Shown here: positions 59,551 through 64,000 of the stretch, one piece after another
Numbering within the stretch: position 1 is the first letter of the stretch
How the letters are laid out: every line of letters begins with the position of its first letter
Source: Talpa occidentalis
Lineage: Eukaryota; Chordata; Mammalia; Eulipotyphla; Talpidae
Reading direction: 5' to 3'
Assembly: GCF_014898055.3 (NCBI RefSeq)
Contig: NW_023604295.1
Location: forward strand, 134,012,676-134,076,675
DNA: 64,000 nt
Notes under the pieces: generated by a model
What the model was told of the DNA's origin: nothing
Database searches by the model: none
Seen by the model: the letters and a program-made list of their open reading frames with translations, nothing else
Position numbers and translations under genes: made by a program

Positions 59551-60503
59551 TTTACCTTTTAACATAATTTAGAGAATGTAAATACGGTAAAGTACATAAT
59601 TGGTGCTGAAGACAAAGATTTGTTTTCTGCATGAAAGCTTAATATACCTAAATAATATTTGTCATATACAGGGGAAAAAACATATACACTACTATATTAG
59701 CGGTCTTCTTTCAAATCTTGGCTCATATTTAAGCTTTCTGTTTGGATTTCTCTAACTTCTAATTAAAAATGTAAAAGTGAAAAATCTTAAAGAATGCAAT
59801 AAAAATATACACATATATATGAGTATCTTAGAGCCTAGGGAACACATTTTGGTGGAGACTAGCCGATCAAATAATGAAGACTTTAAATGGAGTATGAAGT
59901 TAGAAAAGTGTCCAAGTAAAGTTGCAACTGATAATTATAGAAGATAGCAGAGATTTTTATAGAAATAAAACAACAATGGTGTAACTGCGCTGATTTCAAG
60001 TAAGAAATAACTGAAATGATGTTTGGAAATATATTACAGAGTTTCAGATGCTTATTTATCAAACCGCAGAATGCAGTTACCAGAAAATCTAGCTAGAGAT
60101 TTTTAAGTCTGGGATAAAAACACATTTCTGAGACTTTGTCAGATGGGGCTTCCAACTAAAATATTTTTCAAAAGAAATATCCCAGCTTGGTGAGAGCTGC
60201 AATAGTCCTATGTGTACATGGAAAAGTTGTATGCCTTTGTGGTAACCCACTGTGGAGCACTTGAGCACAGAGAAAAGAAGTAGATAACCAACCAGCTATT
60301 ATTTGGGGGTGCATCATGCATTGCCTGCAGTTTAAGTTAATGGCTGATGCTGATTACAACATAACAAAAGATAAAAATGGGAGAATTGTCAAATATCTCT
60401 GGAAGTCTGAGATTTTCCAGAAGTCTCAAGTAAAACTAGAATCTCTGATACCCTTAGGGCCTAACTCCTTCCTTGACTTGCTAAAAAATTTGTTCTCACA
60501 GAA

Positions 60504-60550
60504 CAACTATGGATCTAATTCCATAGTATCTCCAACTATGGATCTAATTC
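60504..60550. repeat. Short direct repeat pair
   Basis: CAACTATGGATCTAATTC occurs at 60504-60521 (with an extra A in the first, GAACAACTATGG) and 60533-60550, 29 bases apart. A second pair, AGAAAGAAATATCTAGGT, lies at 60607-60624 and 60626-60643. Both look like local slippage duplications. Confidence 0.8.
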
Positions 60551-61534
60551 TAATCAACTGGAAGGAAGGTAGAAATCAGGAAATGGAGAGATTTGGCTGG
60601 TGAAACAGAAAGAAATATCTAGGTAAGAAAGAAATATCTAGGTCCAAAGAAAAGTTGGCTAAAGTCAAGTTTAAACTCTAAAGTTTAAAAGAACTGATTT
60701 TCAAAGTTCAAAGAAAATATATGCATGACCTGAAATTCAAAAAGAAAGATACTTCAAGAGGAATGGGGGGACTCTCCAGAATGAAATTCTAACCATACAA
60801 TTGCAAATTATCTAGCAGATGAAAATATAAAGGCAACCAAAGGTACAGATGTGATCCCCCAGGGAGCAGCCTAATGGGCTCAAATTTTTAAAGGACAAGC
60901 ACAAAAAGATCAAAAGAAAGACCCATAAGAATGAACATATCATGGCCCATAGCAATTCAAGAAGGCTAAAGATCAGAATGAGCTCCAACTTGCAAAAATG
61001 CTAAAGACCAAAAGGGGAAAAAAAAAAAAAAAAAGAAGAAGGGACTGCTTTAAAGTTATGCTTAAACTAGAAGAATGAGAAAGAACAGACCCACTGTTTG
61101 GGGTAGATGGTGGTTCTCAGATGGTATGAAGAAAGGGAAGGATAATCTTCAGACTGAAGAGGGACAACAAACCTTGATAAGAGGGAACGGGTGAAAATAC
61201 TGGGATTTACAGATCAAATGCAGGCTCCTGAATTCACTGCAGTGTGCACAGATAATTAACAGCCAAAACATAACCAATAATCATTGACAGATCCTGGTGA
61301 ATTTGGTATGAGGGTCAACTCATCAGGCCAAAGAAAGGCATGGGTAGTCTCAGTTATCAGAAGAAGACAACAATGCACTTTGCAGACCATCTGGAAAATT
61401 CTGCAACAGGTTGTTGAGAGAAAGGTTTATATGAGTAAGGAAATGAAACTGAGGAGGAGAAGCTCCTCCAGGAGATGCTTGCTAATCATAGGGAATGACA
61501 AAAAAGATGGAGAGGCTGGGGGATTGTTTGGATG

Positions 61535-61700
61535 GGAGAATGTAAAAGACATTTAGATTTCAATGGGGCTGCTGCCAAGGTTTCCCATGATATTCTTATA
61601 GACATGGTGAAAGAATGTAGGCAAAATGATGCTTAAGCTGTGTTAACCAGGGGATTACTGAATTTTTATCAACTGGGAAAAGTTCTTTAGTAGACTTGGA
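61535..61700 (+). repeat. CR1/L3-like reverse-transcriptase trace
   Basis: From 61552 the plus strand reads LDFNGAAAKVSHDILIDMV in one frame, matching the LDFSKAFDKVSHDILIDKM core around RT motif A of CR1/L3-clade LINEs. No intact ORF surrounds it, so it is an ancient remnant. It is a different segment and opposite orientation from the fossil at 36800-38100. Confidence 0.6.
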
Positions 61701-61791
61701 ATATTAAATGAGGACAGGTTTGGGAAGATAAATTTTGAAGTCTATAACATGGAGTAGTTAAAACAACATCCAAAAGAAGACAACCCTCTAG

Positions 61792-62560
61792 AAATGTAAA
61801 CCAAAACCACAATGAGATACCATCTTACACCAGGGAGAATGGCACATATCAAAAAAACTAGCAACAACAAATGCTGGTGAGGATGTGGAGAAAAGGGAAC
61901 TCTCTTACACCTGGTGGGAGTGCAAACTGGTCCAGCCACTATGGAGAGCTGTGTGGATGTTCCTCAAATTGCTAAAAATGGAGCTGCCATATAATACAGC
62001 AATTCCACTCCTAGGAATCCACCCAAAGGACACAAAAACATTAATTCGAAAGGACACCCGCACTCCTATGTTTACTGCAGCACTATTTACAATAGGTAAG
62101 CTATGGAAACAACCCAAATGCCCAAAAATAGATGACTGGATCAAAAAGAATGTGGTATATATACACAATGGAATATCACTCAGCAATCAAAAAAGATACT
62201 CATGCCATTTTTAGCAAAATGGATGGCGCTGGAAGGGATCATGCTCAGTGAAATAAGCCAGAAAGAAAATGAAAAATACTGGATGGTTTCACTTATAGGA
62301 GGAATGTAGAGGATCCAAATAAGGGATCAGGAAAAAAAAAAGTAATTATAATAAAATCAAAATCAAAATCAACAGGCAACTATAAACCAGAGACATTCTG
62401 CAGGATCAAAACAGCGGTGGGAAGAACACAAAGGACTATGTGATGGTACACAGGTGAATTGGTGGTGGGAATTTCATGGCGACTATAACAAAGATGAGAA
62501 AGCATAGATTGTAAAAATATGAAGAATGGTGTAATATATATATATATATATAAAGAAGAC
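61792..62560 (+). mobile_element. 5'-truncated LINE-1, young-looking, with imperfect target-site duplication
   Basis: ACCAAAACCACAATGAGATA, CAAATGCTGGTGAGGATGTG, GCCATATAATACAGCAATTC, CCAAAAATAGATGACTGGAT and GATGGCGCTGGAAGGGATCA are the ORF2 C-terminus and 3' UTR of the same subfamily as the copy at 7655. AAAGAAGACAACCCTCTAG (61773-61791) and AAAGAAGAACCCTCTAG (62561-62577) form the duplication. The ORF2 remnant is frame-broken near 62145. The tail has become a (TA)n run at 62533-62552. Confidence 0.9.
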
Positions 62561-62794
62561 AAAGAAGAACCCTCTAGTATCCCAAGGCATCAATGTAGGA
62601 AGGAGATCAACTTTTTCTAAGTAACCTCTCAAAATAAAGAAGAGTTTGAAGGCACAAGGAGACACATCTGGGTTCAATGACCCTCCATATAGTTATGTGT
62701 CCAGAGATGGCCTGGATCACTGCAGAGCTAGGACACTCATGGTTGGTCAACAGCTGCCCCTGGCCAGTTCTGAAGGATGAGTACTCAACAGGAG

Positions 62795-63235
62795 AAACTG
62801 TGAGGGCCTATATTTGCTTCTGCTGTAACAAATGACCACATGCTTCATAGTAAACATCAGGTCCTAAAATCAAGGCCTTGACCGGGCTACATTCCCTCTG
62901 TAGGAATCCAAGGAAGACCATTCCCTTGCTTTCTCCAGATTCTAGAGACTGCTTGCATTTCCTGGTTTGTGGCCCCTTGGCCTGTGGATTGCTTCACTTT
63001 GATCTCTGATTCTGATGTCTAACCTCCACCAGCCATGCTCCTCCTGCCTCCTTGAAGGTCCTTGTGATTACATCCACCCCACCCATAACACCTGGCCCCC
63101 ACCTCAGCTAATCCAGGATAACTTCCTCATCTCAAAACTTAATCACACCTGCAAAATCCTTTTTGACTAGGTAAGGGAACATTCTTAAGCTTTGGGCATC
63201 CCTGGGGAGCCATTATTCTGTCTAGCAGAGGCACC
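62795..63235 (-). repeat. MaLR-type LTR fragment (antisense on the plus strand)
   Basis: TTGCTTCTGCTGTAACAAAT, TTGAAGGTCCTTGTGATTAC, AATCCAGGATAACTTCCTCA, AATCACACCTGCAAAATCCT and GGGCATCCCTGGGGAGCCAT, TATTCTGTCTAGC follow the reverse complement of MLT1/MST-class LTRs. It is thus in the same orientation as SH3RF1. There is no internal coding sequence. Confidence 0.7.
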
Positions 63236-64000
63236 ATTCAAGCCACAGAGATTCAGTGAATTCTTTCCTGGCAGGGCAGGGGCTGCAGCCTATTCTCTCC
63301 ACTGACAGGGTCCCTTAGAGGCACTGTCCCAAAACCTTAAAATTTAAACTGTAAAAATAATTCTTGAACAGATATTAACAAAGTTGAGCACGTCCATTTG
63401 AGTACTAGTTTAATGTAGCTAATTATAAACACTGAACAGATATTAATCTTCTTCAAATATGCTCACGTTAACCCAGCAATTAAATATTAACTCTTTAGTA
63501 GGCTGTAAAGTTTATTTCCTTATAAACTGCTATTTATAGGCTTACCTAACCATTTCAATAGAGGGATATGTAGTACCAATGAACCAGGTGGCTGAGAGTT
63601 TATGATTACCTTAGAGCTTCCCAGAACTGTGTTACGGCTTTAGGGGAAAGGCATGAAATAGTGAAAAAGTCACGATTATAATAACAATTATTCAGACTTT
63701 ATTATCACTCTTCTTCCTGTTCACTTTTAATCACCATCAATTTTCCTGGCCTCCAACTACCTATCTCCAAACTCAACCATAGGTTAATGTTTCAAATATG
63801 GTTTTCTGCTTATATATTGTTTTGAAGTTTAGCCCCAAATGAGAGATTCTTAAAAGATCTGTGGATTTAGAAAATAATTTTTTCCCTCTATTTCAAGTCA
63901 AGAGTAAAACTACCCATGCTGATTACAGTCAATACACGATGGAAAAAATAAATCTACAAAGAACACTTCCAATCAACAGTTTCAACTCCCTGTCTATTAA
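63236..64000. other. Intronic sequence at the window edge, nothing recognised
   Basis: AT-rich unique-looking sequence, presumably SH3RF1 intron. No exon with acceptor and donor on the minus strand and no clear repeat were found. Confidence 0.5.

Larger units (their letters stand above)
54845..64000 (-). other. SH3RF1: SH3RF1 intron (upstream part continues beyond the window)
   Basis: This is sequence 5' of the penultimate exon on the gene strand. I searched the minus-strand frames for SH3RF1-like protein flanked by AG and GT and found none, so the RING, the other three SH3 domains and the Rac-binding region must lie beyond 64000. A very short exon could be missed. It contains two SINEs, a MIR, a CR1/L3-like trace, a young L1 end and a MaLR LTR. 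Confidence 0.75.

Noticed and set aside
1..64000. CRISPR array, operon, phage or other prokaryotic system
   Set aside because: There are no regularly spaced repeats and no dense coding. The introns, SINEs and LINEs are those of a mammal.

Overview
This window is mammalian nuclear DNA, not bacterial or viral. It is AT-rich and intron- and repeat-dominated, with interspersed SINEs, LINE-1, LINE-2, CR1/L3-like, MIR and LTR fossils, and one scaffold gap of exactly 100 N. At least thirteen copies of one tRNA-derived SINE are present. They have a head like CCTCCCYGGTGGCGCARSGG, a good pol III box A and box B, a body ending CCCAGTGCTTGTATRAATAAAT, and an A-rich tail. No primate Alu, rodent B1/B2 or ruminant BovB/Bov-tA was noticed. 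The SINE resembles what I remember of the bat Rhin-1 type, so my best guess is a horseshoe-bat-like (yinpterochiropteran) bat. That placement is inference and could not be checked.

The only protein-coding gene I can support is the 3' end of SH3RF1 (POSH, an E3 ubiquitin ligase and JNK-pathway scaffold) on the minus strand. Its penultimate exon (54495-54844) and terminal coding exon (46275-46443) have correct splice sites and matching phases. Together they encode the last 172 residues: a Ser/Pro-rich linker and the complete fourth SH3 domain. The 3' UTR probably runs from 46274 down to about 44045. 46444-54494 is the last intron. 54845 to the window end should be the preceding intron, with the remaining exons beyond 64000.

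Positions 1 to about 44044 are intergenic, downstream of SH3RF1. I found no convincing exon, tRNA, rRNA or CRISPR array there. The region holds young SINEs with target-site duplications, a 5'-truncated L1 with an 18-bp duplication, older L1M and L2 pieces (including oppositely oriented L2 blocks at 22.2-24.4 kb), a CR1/L3-like reverse-transcriptase fossil at 36.8-38.1 kb, MaLR-type LTR fragments, microsatellites, a G-quadruplex-prone block at 34.54 kb and a perfect 18-bp-arm hairpin at 15.9 kb. The 100-N gap (40979-41078) has swallowed the 5' part of a SINE.

I see no undescribed multi-gene system. The points most worth a second look are an antisense SINE about 105 bp past an SH3RF1 donor site with an open frame through it, the hairpin at 15876-15932, the two SINE subfamilies, and the alternative polyadenylation signals of SH3RF1.
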